The notes under the pieces were generated by a model that saw only the letters and a list, made by a program, of their open reading frames with translations, made no database searches and was not told the DNA's origin. Shown piece by piece: positions 47,200 through 59,562 of a stretch of DNA of 64,000 nucleotides (positions are counted from its first letter, which is position 1; every line of letters starts with the position of its first letter). Source of the stretch: Phytopseudomonas argentinensis (GTDB taxonomy: Bacteria; Pseudomonadota; Gammaproteobacteria; Pseudomonadales; Pseudomonadaceae). A program made the position numbers and the translations under genes. The stretch covers positions 1,486,060 through 1,550,059 of the forward strand of contig NZ_FORC01000001.1 in assembly GCF_900113905.1 (NCBI RefSeq), read 5' to 3'.

Positions 47200-49422
47200 A
47201 TGAAAGCGCTCGGCAAAATCCTGGGTCTGTTCTTCCTCGGACTACTGCTGATCATCGTGGCGTTGGGCTTTGCCCTGACTCACCTCTTCGATCCCAACGA
47301 TTACAAGGATGAAATCCGCCAACTGGCAAGGGACAAGGCCAACCTCGAGTTGACCCTCAACGGCGACATTGGCTGGAGCCTGTTCCCCTGGTTGGGTCTG
47401 GAACTGACCGACGCCACCCTGGCCAGCGCCAGCACGCCGGACAAACCATTCGCCAACCTGCGCCTGCTCGGCCTGTCGGTGCGTGTGTTGCCGCTGCTGC
47501 GCAAGGAAGTGCAGATGAGCGACATCCGCGTCGACGGCCTGAACCTCGACCTGCAGCGCGACGAAAACGGCCACGGCAACTGGGAAGACGTCGGCCGCCC
47601 GGCCGCCAGACCAGGCGAAATGCCGGCCGAGCAGACTGCCGGCAATGACGCATCGCAAACGCCAAGCGAGCCGACCCAGGAAAGCGGCGGCCAGCCGATC
47701 AAGCTGGATATCGACAGCCTGATCGTCAATGGCGCTCGGGTGGACTACCGCGACGCCCAGAAGGGCCAGCAATTCAGCGCCGAAAGCATCCAGCTCACCA
47801 CTGGCGCGATCCGCGAAGGCGCCGGTGTGCCGATCAAGCTCAGCGCCTTCTTTGGCAGCAACCAGCCGGTCATGCGTGCGCGCACCGAACTGCAGGGCGA
47901 ACTGCGCTTCGACCGCGCCCTCAAGCGCTACCAGCTCGAAGATGCGCGCCTGTCCGGCGAGGCCTCCGGCGAGCCGTTCAATGGCCAGACCCTGACCTAC
48001 GCTGCACAGGGCCAACTGCTGGTCGACCTGGCCGCGCAGGTGGCCGAGTGGAACGGCCTCAAGCTGTCGGCCAACCAGCTGCGAGCCCTGGGCGAACTGA
48101 AGGTTCGCGACCTGCAGAGCGAGCCGAAGCTGTCCGGCGGCCTGTCCGTGGCGCAGGTCAACCTGCGCGAATTCCTCGCCAGCCTTGGCCAGAAGCTGCC
48201 ACCGATGAGCGACGAGAAAACCCTGGCGCAATTCGAGCTGGTCACCCAGCTGGGTGGCACCGCCAACAGCCTGTCGCTGGACGAGCTGACCCTCAAGCTC
48301 GATGACAGCACCTTTACCGGCAAGATCGCCGTGGCCGATTTCGCCAAGCAGGCGCTGCGCGTGCAGCTCAAGGGCGACAAGCTCGACCTCGACCGCTACC
48401 TGCCACCCGCCGGCAAGGACGCCGACTCGGCGCGCAAGGCCGAGGTCCGTGAAACCGTCGCCAATGCCGGCCAGGCCGGTACCACGCCGGTGCCCAACGC
48501 ACCGACCCAGCACGCCTGGAGTTCCAGCGAAGTGCTGCCGATCCCGACCCTGCGCAAACTCGATATGCAGGCCGACCTGACTCTCGCCCAGTTGACCCTG
48601 CAGAAGCAGGCGCTCAGCGACGTCAGCCTCAAGGCCCGCGGCCAGGGGGGCGCGTTGAAACTCGAAGAGCTGCGCGGCAAGCTTGGCAAGGGCAGCTTCG
48701 CCATCAGGGCCGATGCCGACGTGCGCCCCGCCGTGCCGGTGCTCAGCCTGCATACCCAGTTGAGCGGCATGCCGGTCGAACCTTTCCTCAAGGACGAGCA
48801 GCGCCCCTCGCCGCTCAAGGGCCTGCTCGACCTGAACAGCGACCTGACCACCAGCGGCAACAGCCAGAAAGCCTGGGTCGATGCCCTCAACGGCAGCGCC
48901 AGCTTCATGCTCAAGGATGGCGTGCTGGTTGACGCCAACCTGGAGCAGCAGTTGTGCCGTGGCATCTCCACCCTTAACCGCAAGCAGTTGAGCGGCGAGC
49001 CACGCAGCAAGGACACACCGTTCGAGCGCCTGCAGGGCAGCCTCAGCATCCGCAACGGCGTGGCCAACAACCCCGACCTGCAGGCACGCATTCCCGGCCT
49101 GAGTGTGGCCGGCAACGGCGACCTCGACCTGCGCGTACTGGGCCTGGACTACCGCGTCGGCATCACCATCGAAGGCGACCAGCGCGAAATGCCGGATCCG
49201 GCCTGCGAGGTCAACCAGCGCTACGTCGGCATCGCCTGGCCGCTGCACTGCCGCGGCCCACTGGAGCTCGGTGCCAAGGCCTGTCGCCTGGATCAGGAAG
49301 GCATGGGCAAGGTCGCCGCCAAGCTGGCCGGTGATCGCATCAACGAAAAGCTCGAAGAGAAGCTCGGCGACAAGGTCAGCCCGGAGCTGAAAGACGCACT
49401 CAAGGGCCTGTTCAACCGATGA
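47200..49422 (+). CDS. asmA: AsmA family inner membrane-anchored protein
   Basis: A 740-residue periplasmic protein with one N-terminal membrane anchor (about 8-28, [20 protein letters not shown]). The mature part begins with the AsmA signature ([39 protein letters not shown]), and the C-terminal AsmA_2 region ends with [18 protein letters not shown] Pro/Gln/Thr-rich linker lies near residues 140-165. AsmA-like proteins are bridge-like lipid carriers between the two membranes (family knowledge). The stop overlaps the mutY start in an ATGA junction. Confidence 0.93.
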   Translation: MKALGKILGLFFLGLLLIIVALGFALTHLFDPNDYKDEIRQLARDKANLELTLNGDIGWSLFPWLGLELTDATLASASTPDKPFANLRLLGLSVRVLPLLRKEVQMSDIRVDGLNLDLQRDENGHGNWEDVGRPAARPGEMPAEQTAGNDASQTPSEPTQESGGQPIKLDIDSLIVNGARVDYRDAQKGQQFSAESIQLTTGAIREGAGVPIKLSAFFGSNQPVMRARTELQGELRFDRALKRYQLEDARLSGEASGEPFNGQTLTYAAQGQLLVDLAAQVAEWNGLKLSANQLRALGELKVRDLQSEPKLSGGLSVAQVNLREFLASLGQKLPPMSDEKTLAQFELVTQLGGTANSLSLDELTLKLDDSTFTGKIAVADFAKQALRVQLKGDKLDLDRYLPPAGKDADSARKAEVRETVANAGQAGTTPVPNAPTQHAWSSSEVLPIPTLRKLDMQADLTLAQLTLQKQALSDVSLKARGQGGALKLEELRGKLGKGSFAIRADADVRPAVPVLSLHTQLSGMPVEPFLKDEQRPSPLKGLLDLNSDLTTSGNSQKAWVDALNGSASFMLKDGVLVDANLEQQLCRGISTLNRKQLSGEPRSKDTPFERLQGSLSIRNGVANNPDLQARIPGLSVAGNGDLDLRVLGLDYRVGITIEGDQREMPDPACEVNQRYVGIAWPLHCRGPLELGAKACRLDQEGMGKVAAKLAGDRINEKLEEKLGDKVSPELKDALKGLFNR

Positions 49423-50486
49423 CCCCCGAGCAATTCTCCAGCGCCGTACTGCGCTGGTACGACACGCACGGCCGCAAGGACCTGCCCTGGCAACAGAACA
49501 TCACGCCCTACCGTGTGTGGGTCTCGGAGATCATGCTGCAGCAGACCCAGGTCAGCACCGTGCTCGGCTACTTCGACCGCTTCATGACCGCGCTACCCAC
49601 CGTGCGCGACCTGGCCGAAGCGCCGGAGGACGAAGTGCTGCATCTGTGGACCGGCCTGGGTTACTACACCCGCGCCCGCAACCTGCAGAAGACCGCACAG
49701 ATCGTCATGGCCGAGCACGGTGGCGAGTTTCCACGCAGCGTCGAAGCCCTCACCGAACTGCCCGGCATCGGCCGCTCCACCGCCGGCGCCATCGCCAGCC
49801 TGAGCATGGGCCTGCGCGCGCCGATTCTCGACGGCAACGTCAAGCGTGTGCTGGCCCGCTTCGTCGCCCAGGAAGGCTACCCGGGCGAGCCCAAGGTGGC
49901 CAAGCAGCTGTGGGCCGTGGCTGAACGCTTTCTGCCCGAGGAGCGCGTCAACCATTACACCCAGGCGATGATGGACCTAGGCGCCACGCTCTGTACGCGC
50001 AGCAAGCCCACCTGCCTGCTCTGCCCGGTGCAGAGCGGCTGCGAGGCGCACCTGCTGGGCCTGGAAATCCGCTACCCGATCACCAAGCCGCGCAAGGAGC
50101 TGCCACAGAAGCGCACTCTGATGCCGATACTGGCCAGCCGCGAAGGCGCCATCCTGCTCTATCGACGCCCCTCGACCGGCCTCTGGGGCGGTCTGTGGAG
50201 CCTGCCGGAACTCGATGATCTCGAAGCGCTGCAATCGCTCGCCGACCAGCACCAATTGCAACTCGGCGACCGCCGCCAACTTGACGGTTTGACTCACACT
50301 TTCAGCCACTTCCAGCTGGCCATCGATCCCTGGCTGATCGAGGTCGACGGCGTACCAGGCTTCGTGGCCGAGGCCGACTGGCTCTGGTATAACCTCGCCA
50401 CCCCGCCGCGCCTGGGCCTCGCCGCCCCGGTCAAGAAACTGCTCAAACGCGCGGCCGACGCATTGAATACAGGAGAAATGGCATGA
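49419..50486 (+). CDS. mutY: A/G-specific adenine glycosylase
   Basis: A 355-residue DNA repair enzyme that removes adenine mispaired with 8-oxoguanine. The helix-hairpin-helix [15 protein letters not shown] and the catalytic aspartate in [13 protein letters not shown] are present. The [4Fe-4S] ligands follow as C-x6-C-x2-C-x5-C ([17 protein letters not shown]), and a C-terminal Nudix-like 8-oxoG recognition domain covers about 230-350. It overlaps asmA upstream and yggX downstream by 4 bp each, so the three are translationally coupled. Confidence 0.97.
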   Translation: MTPEQFSSAVLRWYDTHGRKDLPWQQNITPYRVWVSEIMLQQTQVSTVLGYFDRFMTALPTVRDLAEAPEDEVLHLWTGLGYYTRARNLQKTAQIVMAEHGGEFPRSVEALTELPGIGRSTAGAIASLSMGLRAPILDGNVKRVLARFVAQEGYPGEPKVAKQLWAVAERFLPEERVNHYTQAMMDLGATLCTRSKPTCLLCPVQSGCEAHLLGLEIRYPITKPRKELPQKRTLMPILASREGAILLYRRPSTGLWGGLWSLPELDDLEALQSLADQHQLQLGDRRQLDGLTHTFSHFQLAIDPWLIEVDGVPGFVAEADWLWYNLATPPRLGLAAPVKKLLKRAADALNTGEMA

Positions 50487-50755
50487 CCCGCACCGTGATG
50501 TGCCGCAAGCACAAACAGCAACTCCCCGGTCTCGATCGCGCGCCCTACCCTGGCGCCAAGGGCGAAGATATCTTCCAGAACGTCTCCAAGCAGGCCTGGG
50601 ACGAGTGGCAGAAGCACCAGACCCTGCTGATCAACGAGCGCCGTCTGAACATGATGAATGCCGAAGACCGCAAATTCCTGCAGGCCGAGATGGACAAGTT
50701 CCTGTCCGGCGAAGACTACGCCCAGGCCGAAGGCTACGTGCCGCCCAGCGAATAA
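50483..50755 (+). CDS. yggX: Iron-trafficking / oxidative damage protection protein YggX
   Basis: A 90-residue protein of the YggX family. [17 protein letters not shown] has the conserved cysteine 7, and [21 protein letters not shown] with [13 protein letters not shown] are the remaining family blocks. It protects iron-sulfur proteins such as MutY from oxidation, which fits its coupling to mutY by an ATGA overlap. Length is standard. Confidence 0.96.
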   Translation: MTRTVMCRKHKQQLPGLDRAPYPGAKGEDIFQNVSKQAWDEWQKHQTLLINERRLNMMNAEDRKFLQAEMDKFLSGEDYAQAEGYVPPSE

Positions 50756-50805
50756 GGCCTGAAGACGTAAGCGCCCGGAATATTTAAATATTTTCCAAAA
50801 AAGGT

Positions 50806-50834
50806 TTGACACCCCAAGGCGAAAACCGTTTAAT
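50806..50834 (+). promoter_or_regulatory. Sigma-70 promoter of tRNA-Phe
   Basis: TTGACA at 50806-50811 and TTTAAT at 50829-50834 are separated by 17 bp. The start would fall a few bases before the tRNA. A GCGC-rich discriminator, common at stringently controlled promoters, follows. Confidence 0.8.
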
Positions 50835-50844
50835 ACGCGCCGTT

Positions 50845-50920
50845 GCCCAGGTAGCTCAGTCGGTAGAGCAGGGGATTGAAAATCCCCGTGTCGGCGGTTC
50901 GATTCCGTCCCTGGGCACCA
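50845..50920 (+). tRNA. tRNA-Phe (GAA)
   Basis: A 76-nt cloverleaf. The acceptor stem GCCCAGG pairs with CCTGGGC, the D-arm has AGCTCAGTCGGTAGAGC, the anticodon loop reads TTGAAAA with anticodon GAA, the T-arm has GGTTCGATTCC, and the CCA end is encoded. No integrated element follows, although tRNA genes are common insertion sites. Confidence 0.98.
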
Positions 50921-50963
50921 CCTTTCTTCTCAGGTGGTGCAGGCATCACATGAGAAATATAGA

Positions 50964-50990
50964 GAACCGGCCTTGAGCCGGTTTTTTATT
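50964..50990 (+). terminator. Intrinsic terminator of tRNA-Phe
   Basis: AACCGGC, loop CTTGA and GCCGGTT are followed by TTTTATT, 44 bp after the tRNA end. Confidence 0.9.
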
Positions 50991-51039
50991 GCCTGCAATT
51001 TATCCCCTCCCCTGGCGCTTCAAGGCTGGAGCCGTGCGC

Positions 51040-51360
51040 ATGAGCATTCGCCTGATCGGATTGTTGGTGCTCCTGCTTACGCTGCCCATGCTGGGCGATG
51101 CCGCCAACACGCCATGCTCGGGCAGCAAGGGCGGCATCGCGCGCTGCGAGGGCCCGCTGTTTCTCTGCAATGACGGCTCGATCAGCGGCAGCAAGCGCGA
51201 CTGCAGTGCCGAACGACCGGGCGCAGGCAGCACAGCGCTGCGAGCCACCGGCAATGTTGCCAGCGACTGCCCCTGTGGCGGCGGAACACTCTGCACCGGG
51301 CCGCGAGGCGGCCAGTACTGCGTGACCCGCAGCGGCACCAAGAGCTATCGGCGCAGATAA
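51040..51360 (+). CDS. Small exported cysteine-rich protein
   Basis: A 106-residue protein. The signal MSIRLIGLLVLLLTLPMLGD is cleaved near GDA-AN. The mature 80 residues contain eight cysteines (NTPC, ARC, FLC, RDC, SDC, PC, TLC, QYC), enough for four disulfides, and are rich in Gly and Ser with a basic end. I do not recognise the family. The start at 51040 gives the signal peptide directly, with TGGAG upstream. A strong terminator lies just upstream, so it has its own promoter or is read with the next small gene. Confidence 0.7.
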   Translation: MSIRLIGLLVLLLTLPMLGDAANTPCSGSKGGIARCEGPLFLCNDGSISGSKRDCSAERPGAGSTALRATGNVASDCPCGGGTLCTGPRGGQYCVTRSGTKSYRRR

Positions 51361-51468
51361 GCGAGCCGCGCCCGCCTGGCGGATACGCTGAACGCGCACC
51401 CTAGCTGCGCGCTCCACATGGCATTGCCCGCGCAGATAGCAGCGGGCCTTATGCAACCGGAGCCAGCC

Positions 51469-51654
51469 ATGCACCTCAATATCGCCCTGAATGCCGCCAA
51501 CGACCCGAAGCAGCCGCCGGCCGAGCCCCACGAGACGCCAATCAACGATCCGGGTAACGAGGATCCGGGCTCCATCGTCGACGACCCGGATAGCCCGTTC
51601 AGCCCGCAGCGACCTATCGAGGAGCCGGGCAAGCCTGCGCCGGAAAAGCGTTGA
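51469..51654 (+). CDS. Small acidic proline-rich protein, probably disordered
   Basis: A 61-residue hypothetical protein starting MHLNIALNAANDPKQPPAEP. It is rich in Pro, Asp and Glu (NDPGNEDPGS, DDPDSPFSP, EEPGKPAPEKR) with no hydrophobic core, so it should be unfolded. CGGAGCC lies at ribosome-site distance before this ATG; an ATG 18 bp earlier is in frame but has weaker support. Similar short acidic proteins occur in pseudomonads, from memory. Coding status is uncertain. Confidence 0.45.
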   Translation: MHLNIALNAANDPKQPPAEPHETPINDPGNEDPGSIVDDPDSPFSPQRPIEEPGKPAPEKR

Positions 51655-51663
51655 ATTAGCGAA

Positions 51664-51690
51664 TTCGCGGGCGTGGCCCGCTCCCACAGG
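51664..51690 (-). repeat. REP unit, left member of an inverted pair
   Basis: On the minus strand this reads CTGTGGGAGCGGGCCACGCC then CGCGAA. It starts the 371-bp gene-free gap 51655-52025 and is complementary in orientation to the unit at 51963-51987. Confidence 0.75.
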
Positions 51691-51840
51691 AGGTGTGCGG
51701 CGCCGACAGGTGCTTCAGCTTACGGCCTTGTCGATTGGGTTGAACGCAGGAATAGCTGAGGGTCGCCAAAGGTAAGGGTGTTTGTTGGGGCGCTTGGTGG
51801 GTTTCGGCGAGGGAAGATGCGCACCGGACGTCAGATCGGG

Positions 51841-51865
51841 TAGCGCCTTCACCCACCCTACGTAC
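51841..51865 (-). repeat. GTAGGGTGGGTG-type palindromic unit
   Basis: On the minus strand the unit reads CGTAGGGTGGGTGAAGGCGC then TA, the same class as the pair between hisA and hisF. The rest of the gap 51655-52025 shows no gene or promoter that I can support. Confidence 0.5.
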
Positions 51866-51962
51866 CGGCCATACCTGCGATGGCGCTCCACCATCGTTCG
51901 CGCGCATGCCGCGCTTCCGCAGATGACGGCTGTAGATAGCTGATTCAGGCCAGAGTTAGAGG

Positions 51963-51987
51963 CTGTGGGAGCGGGCCATGCCCGCGA
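51963..51987 (+). repeat. REP unit, right member of an inverted pair
   Basis: CTGTGGGAGCGGGCCATGCC then CGCGA, the same unit as at 51664-51690 with one base change, in the opposite orientation about 280 bp away. It lies just downstream of the response regulator gene read on the minus strand. Confidence 0.75.
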
Positions 51988-52025
51988 GTTCATGGACCCA
52001 CCTCAGGAAGCGGCCGCCTCCCTCC

Positions 52026-52400
52026 TCAATCAAGCAGATGGGCGATCTGCGTGCTCAGGGTTTCCAGCGTGAAGGGCTTGCTCAGCAGCGGTGCAGAGTC
52101 GAGCAGTGCGCTGCCGGTCTCGCGCACTTCGGCGGGGTGGCCGCTGATGAAGATCACCTTCAGATCCGGGCGCAGTAGCAGGGCCGGTTCGGCGATGCGC
52201 ACGCCGGATACGCCGCCGGGCAGGCGGAAGTCGCTGATCAACAGGTCCAGGTGCGGCTTGGTGGCGAGGATGGCGAAGGCGTCGGTGGCGCAGTCGGCCT
52301 GCAGCACGCTGTAGCCTTCACTCTGCAGGTACTCGGCCAGCAGCATGAGCAGCAGCGGGTCGTCTTCGACGACCAGTACGGTTCGTGTCACATCACTCAT
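52026..52400 (-). CDS. Single-domain response regulator
   Basis: A 124-residue receiver domain without an output domain. The acidic pair is VVEDD near residues 10-14, the phosphoacceptor aspartate is in LISDFRLPGG, and the signalling Thr/Ser and Lys positions are in FISGHP and LSKPF. It belongs to the CheY-like group with the SGHP motif often found beside hybrid kinases. The ATG at 52400 has AGGAG ten bases upstream and is preferred over a longer frame. It is the last gene of the signalling cluster, 56 bp after the receiver-kinase gene. Confidence 0.9.
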   Translation of the reverse strand: MSDVTRTVLVVEDDPLLLMLLAEYLQSEGYSVLQADCATDAFAILATKPHLDLLISDFRLPGGVSGVRIAEPALLLRPDLKVIFISGHPAEVRETGSALLDSAPLLSKPFTLETLSTQIAHLLD

Positions 52401-52456
52401 TGCCCTGCTCCTGGCGATTTCGGCTCCTTCGCTTCGACCCTTGCGGCGCAGCGAGT

Positions 52457-53659
52457 TCAACCTATCTCCACGCGCTTGCCGCGTGGCAGCCAGACGCTGA
52501 ACAGCGAGCCTTGCCCCAAACTGCTCTGCACTTCGATGCGCCCGCCATGGGCCTTGACGATCTGGTCGGAGATGAACAGCCCCAATCCCAGCCCTGCCAC
52601 GGACTCGCTGCTGACCGCGCGCTCGAACTGCTGGAAGATGCGCCGCTGGTTTTCCAGGGAAATACCGATGCCGTGATCACGCACCTCGACACGCACACCG
52701 CCCTCGTCGGCACGGGCACGTACTTCGATGGGCCGCCCGGCGCCATAACGCAGGGCGTTGCTGAGCAGGTTGCTGATCACCTGTTCGATGCGGAACTGAT
52801 CCCAGCTGCCGTGCAGCACTTCATCGCTATCGAGCTGCAGGTCGCAGCCGGCCACGGCCATCTGTTGGGCGAAGTTCTCGGCAACGTTGCGCACGGTCTG
52901 CGCCAGGTCGAACTCCACCGGGCGGATCGACAGCTTGCCAGTGCGGATGCGTGATACGTCGAGCATGTCCTCGATCAGGCGTATCAGGCTGTGGATCTGC
53001 CGCTCGTCGCGATCGAACATGGCACCGAGCTTGTCCTCGCTGAACGCGGTGAGGTTGCCCTTGGCCAGGTGCATCTTGCGCAGCTGGGTGTCGAGGATCA
53101 GGCCGTTGAGCGGTGTGCGCAGTTCGTGGGAGACGATGGACATGAAGTCGTCGCGCATGCGCACCGCATGCTGCAGCTCGCCCTGGGTCGAACGCAGCTC
53201 GGCCAGCAGGGCATCCTGCTCCTGGCGTGCACGCTCGAGTGCCTCGAGCTGCTGGGCCATGACCTTGCGCTGGCGATAGAGGTCGACGAACACCGCCACT
53301 TTGCTCTGCACCGCCTGGATATCCAGCGGCTTGTAGAGGAAGTCCACCGCACCGCTCTCGTAGCCCTTGAAGGCGTAGTTCATCTCGCGCCCGGCGGCGC
53401 TGACGAAGACGATGGGGATGTGCTTGGTCTTTTCCGTGCCGCGCATCAGCTCGGCCAGTTCGAAGCCGTTCATGCCCGGCATCTGCACGTCGAGAATGGC
53501 CAGGGCGAACTCGTGCTCGAGCAGCAGCACCAGTGCATCGTCGGCACATTGCGCCTTGAACACTTCGCGATCATCGCGGCGGATCAATGCCTCCAGCGCC
53601 AGCAGGTTTTCCGGCAGGTCGTCGACGATCAGTAGTTTGCATCCGGTGCTACTCAACAT
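52457..53659 (-). CDS. Receiver-histidine kinase protein
   Basis: A 400-residue soluble protein with the receiver in front of the kinase. The receiver (about 8-125) has its aspartate in ILDVQMPGMNG. A coiled coil follows (about 125-170), then the H-box IVSHELRTPLNGL near residue 178 and the ATPase domain with NLLSNALRYG, DHGIGI and GLGLGLFISDQIV. There is no membrane helix. The start at 53659 overlaps the cheB-like stop by 7 bp, and the long upstream frame lacks similarity to the family. It probably receives phosphate from the large hybrid kinase and acts on the single receivers nearby. Confidence 0.9.
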   Translation of the reverse strand: MLSSTGCKLLIVDDLPENLLALEALIRRDDREVFKAQCADDALVLLLEHEFALAILDVQMPGMNGFELAELMRGTEKTKHIPIVFVSAAGREMNYAFKGYESGAVDFLYKPLDIQAVQSKVAVFVDLYRQRKVMAQQLEALERARQEQDALLAELRSTQGELQHAVRMRDDFMSIVSHELRTPLNGLILDTQLRKMHLAKGNLTAFSEDKLGAMFDRDERQIHSLIRLIEDMLDVSRIRTGKLSIRPVEFDLAQTVRNVAENFAQQMAVAGCDLQLDSDEVLHGSWDQFRIEQVISNLLSNALRYGAGRPIEVRARADEGGVRVEVRDHGIGISLENQRRIFQQFERAVSSESVAGLGLGLFISDQIVKAHGGRIEVQSSLGQGSLFSVWLPRGKRVEIG

Positions 53660-54240
53660 GGGCGTGAGTCCAGTTCGGCTAGCAATGCGAGAATGCCCCG
53701 CAAAGGAAGAAGGTAATCGGGCTGATGCAGTGCCAAGGCCGCTTCGGGCATGGTCGCAACCTGTGCCTCCTGCGGATCCTGCACCACGGTCACACCACCC
53801 CGCTGTTTTATTGTGTAAAGCCCCGCGGCGCCGTCCTGGTTGGCGCCCGTCAGCAAGATGCCCAACGCCTTTGCACCATAGGCATCGGCGGCTGACTCGA
53901 ACAGGTAGTCGATCGACGGCCGAGAAAAATGCAGAGGTTCTTCGCGACTGTAGGAAAAGCTGCGATCGGCTTCGATGCACAGGTGATAACCGGGCGCTGC
54001 GAAATACAGCGTGCCCGGCTGCAGCACTTCCTTGTCTTGCGCCTCCTTGACCCGCAGCGCCAGGCGACGGGCGAACAGATCCGGCAACAGGCTTTCCCTG
54101 CCATCGGGCAGGTGCAGCACCACCACCAGCGGTAAACCATAGTTGGCCGGCAGCCCTTCGAACAGGCCGAGCAACGCTTCCACGCCACCTGCCGAGGCAC
54201 CGATCACCACCACCTCGGGCTTGCGGGCAGGCGCGTTCAT
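53653..54240 (-). CDS. CheB-type methylesterase without receiver domain
   Basis: A 195-residue catalytic CheB domain. The triad is present: serine in VVIGASAGGVEAL, histidine in VVVLHLPDG and aspartate in LLTGANQDGAAGL. Standard CheB has an N-terminal receiver that gates activity; this protein has none, so control must come from partners. It overlaps the cheR-like gene by 4 bp and the receiver-kinase gene by 7 bp. There is no chemoreceptor gene in the cluster. Confidence 0.93.
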   Translation of the reverse strand: MNAPARKPEVVVIGASAGGVEALLGLFEGLPANYGLPLVVVLHLPDGRESLLPDLFARRLALRVKEAQDKEVLQPGTLYFAAPGYHLCIEADRSFSYSREEPLHFSRPSIDYLFESAADAYGAKALGILLTGANQDGAAGLYTIKQRGGVTVVQDPQEAQVATMPEAALALHQPDYLLPLRGILALLAELDSRPC

Positions 54241-55055
54241 AACTTGCGAAACACTCGTTCCTGGCGATTCAGGGCCTCGAAGCGCCCGGCGTACGCCGAG
54301 AAATCCAGGCTTTCCTTGCTGCCCAGGCCGAGAAAGGCGCGATGCCCGAGAGACTCGTGGAACAACCCGAAGGCGCGGTCCTGCAGGGTCTTGTTGAAGT
54401 AGATCAGCACATTGCGACAGGAGATGAACTGGGTTTCCGAGAACACGCTGTCAGTAGCCAGGCTGTGATCGGCAAAGGTCACGTTGGCACACAGGAAGCG
54501 CTCGAACAGGGCGCCATCATAGGCGGCGGTGTAGTAGTCGGAAAGCGAGCCCTTGCCACCGGCGCGCTGATAGTTCTCGCTGTACAGGCGCATGTTGTCG
54601 ATCGGAAAGATGCCGCGCTTGGCCTTGTCCAGCGAACGCGGGTTGATGTCGGTGGCGTAGATGATCGAGCGTTCCAGCAGGCCCTCCTCGTGGAGCAGGA
54701 TGGCCAGCGAATAGACCTCCTCACCGGTGCTGCAGCCAGCCACCCAGAGCTTGAGCGACGGGTAGGTGCGCAGGAACGGCACCACCTCCTGACGCAGCGC
54801 CAGGAAGTAGGACGGGTCGCGGAACATCTCGCTGACCGGGATGGTGAGAAACTGCAGCAGCTGCATGAATGCCGACGGATCATGGATGATCCGCGCCTGC
54901 AGCTCGGAGATGCTCGCGCAGTCGAACTGGCCCATGGCGTGCACGATCCGGCGCTTGAGTGAAGAACCGGAATAGTCGCGAAAGTCGTAGCTGTACTGCA
55001 GGTAGATCGCCTCGATCAGCAGCCGCAGCTCGATATCCTGCGTACGGTCGGACAT
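54237..55055 (-). CDS. CheR-type protein-glutamate methyltransferase
   Basis: A 272-residue SAM-dependent methyltransferase. The N-terminal helical domain covers about 1-75. The SAM site is LKLWVAGCSTGEEVYSLAI near residue 105, and SCRNVLIYFN lies near 210. Length is normal for CheR. No tetratricopeptide or other fusion is present. It is coupled to the cheB-like gene by an ATGA overlap, and one base separates its start from the stop of the hybrid kinase gene. The methylated substrate is not obvious from the neighbourhood. Confidence 0.95.
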   Translation of the reverse strand: MSDRTQDIELRLLIEAIYLQYSYDFRDYSGSSLKRRIVHAMGQFDCASISELQARIIHDPSAFMQLLQFLTIPVSEMFRDPSYFLALRQEVVPFLRTYPSLKLWVAGCSTGEEVYSLAILLHEEGLLERSIIYATDINPRSLDKAKRGIFPIDNMRLYSENYQRAGGKGSLSDYYTAAYDGALFERFLCANVTFADHSLATDSVFSETQFISCRNVLIYFNKTLQDRAFGLFHESLGHRAFLGLGSKESLDFSAYAGRFEALNRQERVFRKL

Positions 55056-55056
55056 G

Positions 55057-58527
<3,471 letters not shown>

Positions 58528-58896
58528 TGCGGATCCCTGGCTGTGTTGGGCTAATACATGAATGCATGGTTATTTGGCGAACGGCGGATGGTAATGCGCC
58601 ACCAAGCGTTAATCCAATGATCAGCACTCAGTTGCCCGCGCGCTTGGATCGCGCACAACAGAACGAGGTTCGAGTTATTTTTTTGCGAGCACGTCGACAG
58701 GGCGTCGCCCATGCGCCGCAACCTTTGAATACGTATTTTTCAGCCGAGCGGCCCACTCGCGATGCAGCCCACAGCCAAATTTCGTGCCATGCTAGGCGAC
58801 CTGCCGCATAAGCGGCCAAGAAACGCGAACTGCCGGCAGGCCAACCGCCCGCCGATCCGGCCGCCGTTTCACCATCCTTTATCGAGGTAATGCCGT
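58528..58896. other. Divergent intergenic region of the signalling cluster
   Basis: This 369-bp gap lies between the hybrid kinase gene and a divergent single-receiver gene. It is A/T-richer near 58672-58740 (runs of T), where promoters are likely, but I see no unambiguous -35/-10 pair, repeat or gene. Confidence 0.45.
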
Positions 58897-59292
58897 TTGT
58901 CAGACCTAGCTCCCAGCACGCCCACCGCCGGCCAGCGCATCCTTCTGGTGGAAGATTCCGACGTGGTGCGCATGCTCACCGTGGAAGTGCTCGAAGAGCT
59001 CGACTACTGCGTGATCGAAGCGGGCGAAGCACAGCAGGCGCTGCAGATCCTGCGTAGCGACGAGCACATCGACCTGCTGATGACCGACATCGGTCTGCCC
59101 GGCATGAGCGGCCAGGAACTGGCGGTGGCCGCCCGCCAGCTGCGTCCCGACCTCAAGGTGCTGTACGCCAGCGGTTACGCCGAAAGCATCGAGATCGACA
59201 AGAGCGAGCCGGCCAGCCGCACCTCGATCATCGGCAAACCGTTTTCCCTCGATGCCCTGCGCGACAAGGTGCAGAGCATGCTCGACAGCTGA
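58897..59292 (+). CDS. Single-domain response regulator with TTG start
   Basis: A 131-residue receiver of the same class as the last gene of the cluster (phosphoacceptor in LLMTDIGLPGMSG, YASGYAES, GKPFSLDAL). The start codon is TTG: GAGG lies about ten bases upstream, and the only nearby ATG (58890) is out of frame. It is divergent from the hybrid kinase gene and is therefore likely part of the same phosphorelay. No output domain is present. Confidence 0.88.
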   Translation: MSDLAPSTPTAGQRILLVEDSDVVRMLTVEVLEELDYCVIEAGEAQQALQILRSDEHIDLLMTDIGLPGMSGQELAVAARQLRPDLKVLYASGYAESIEIDKSEPASRTSIIGKPFSLDALRDKVQSMLDS

Positions 59293-59562
59293 CACGCCAG
59301 ATCCGGCTCGGCCAAATGGCCTGCTGGCACTGGAATTGCGTCGCGGATATGAGTAGGGTGCGCGTCTTTTTTCACTCTGCAGCCCGATTGCCTGCCATTT
59401 GCGGCGGGGCGACACCGGGCTGTGATGATGCGACACACCTGCGGCCGTAACGGCAACGGGCCAGCAGCGACCTTGGCGCCCCCAGGTGCCTATGCTAGGT
59501 TTGCTGCCCACAGCCCTGCCACACACGGATTCCATCCGCATAAGAATTAAGAGGACTGCTCG

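Noticed and set aside
50845..50920. tRNA-Phe as an integration site
   Set aside because: No integrase gene, no direct repeat of the tRNA 3 prime end within the next 3 kb, and the flanking genes are ordinary core genes.
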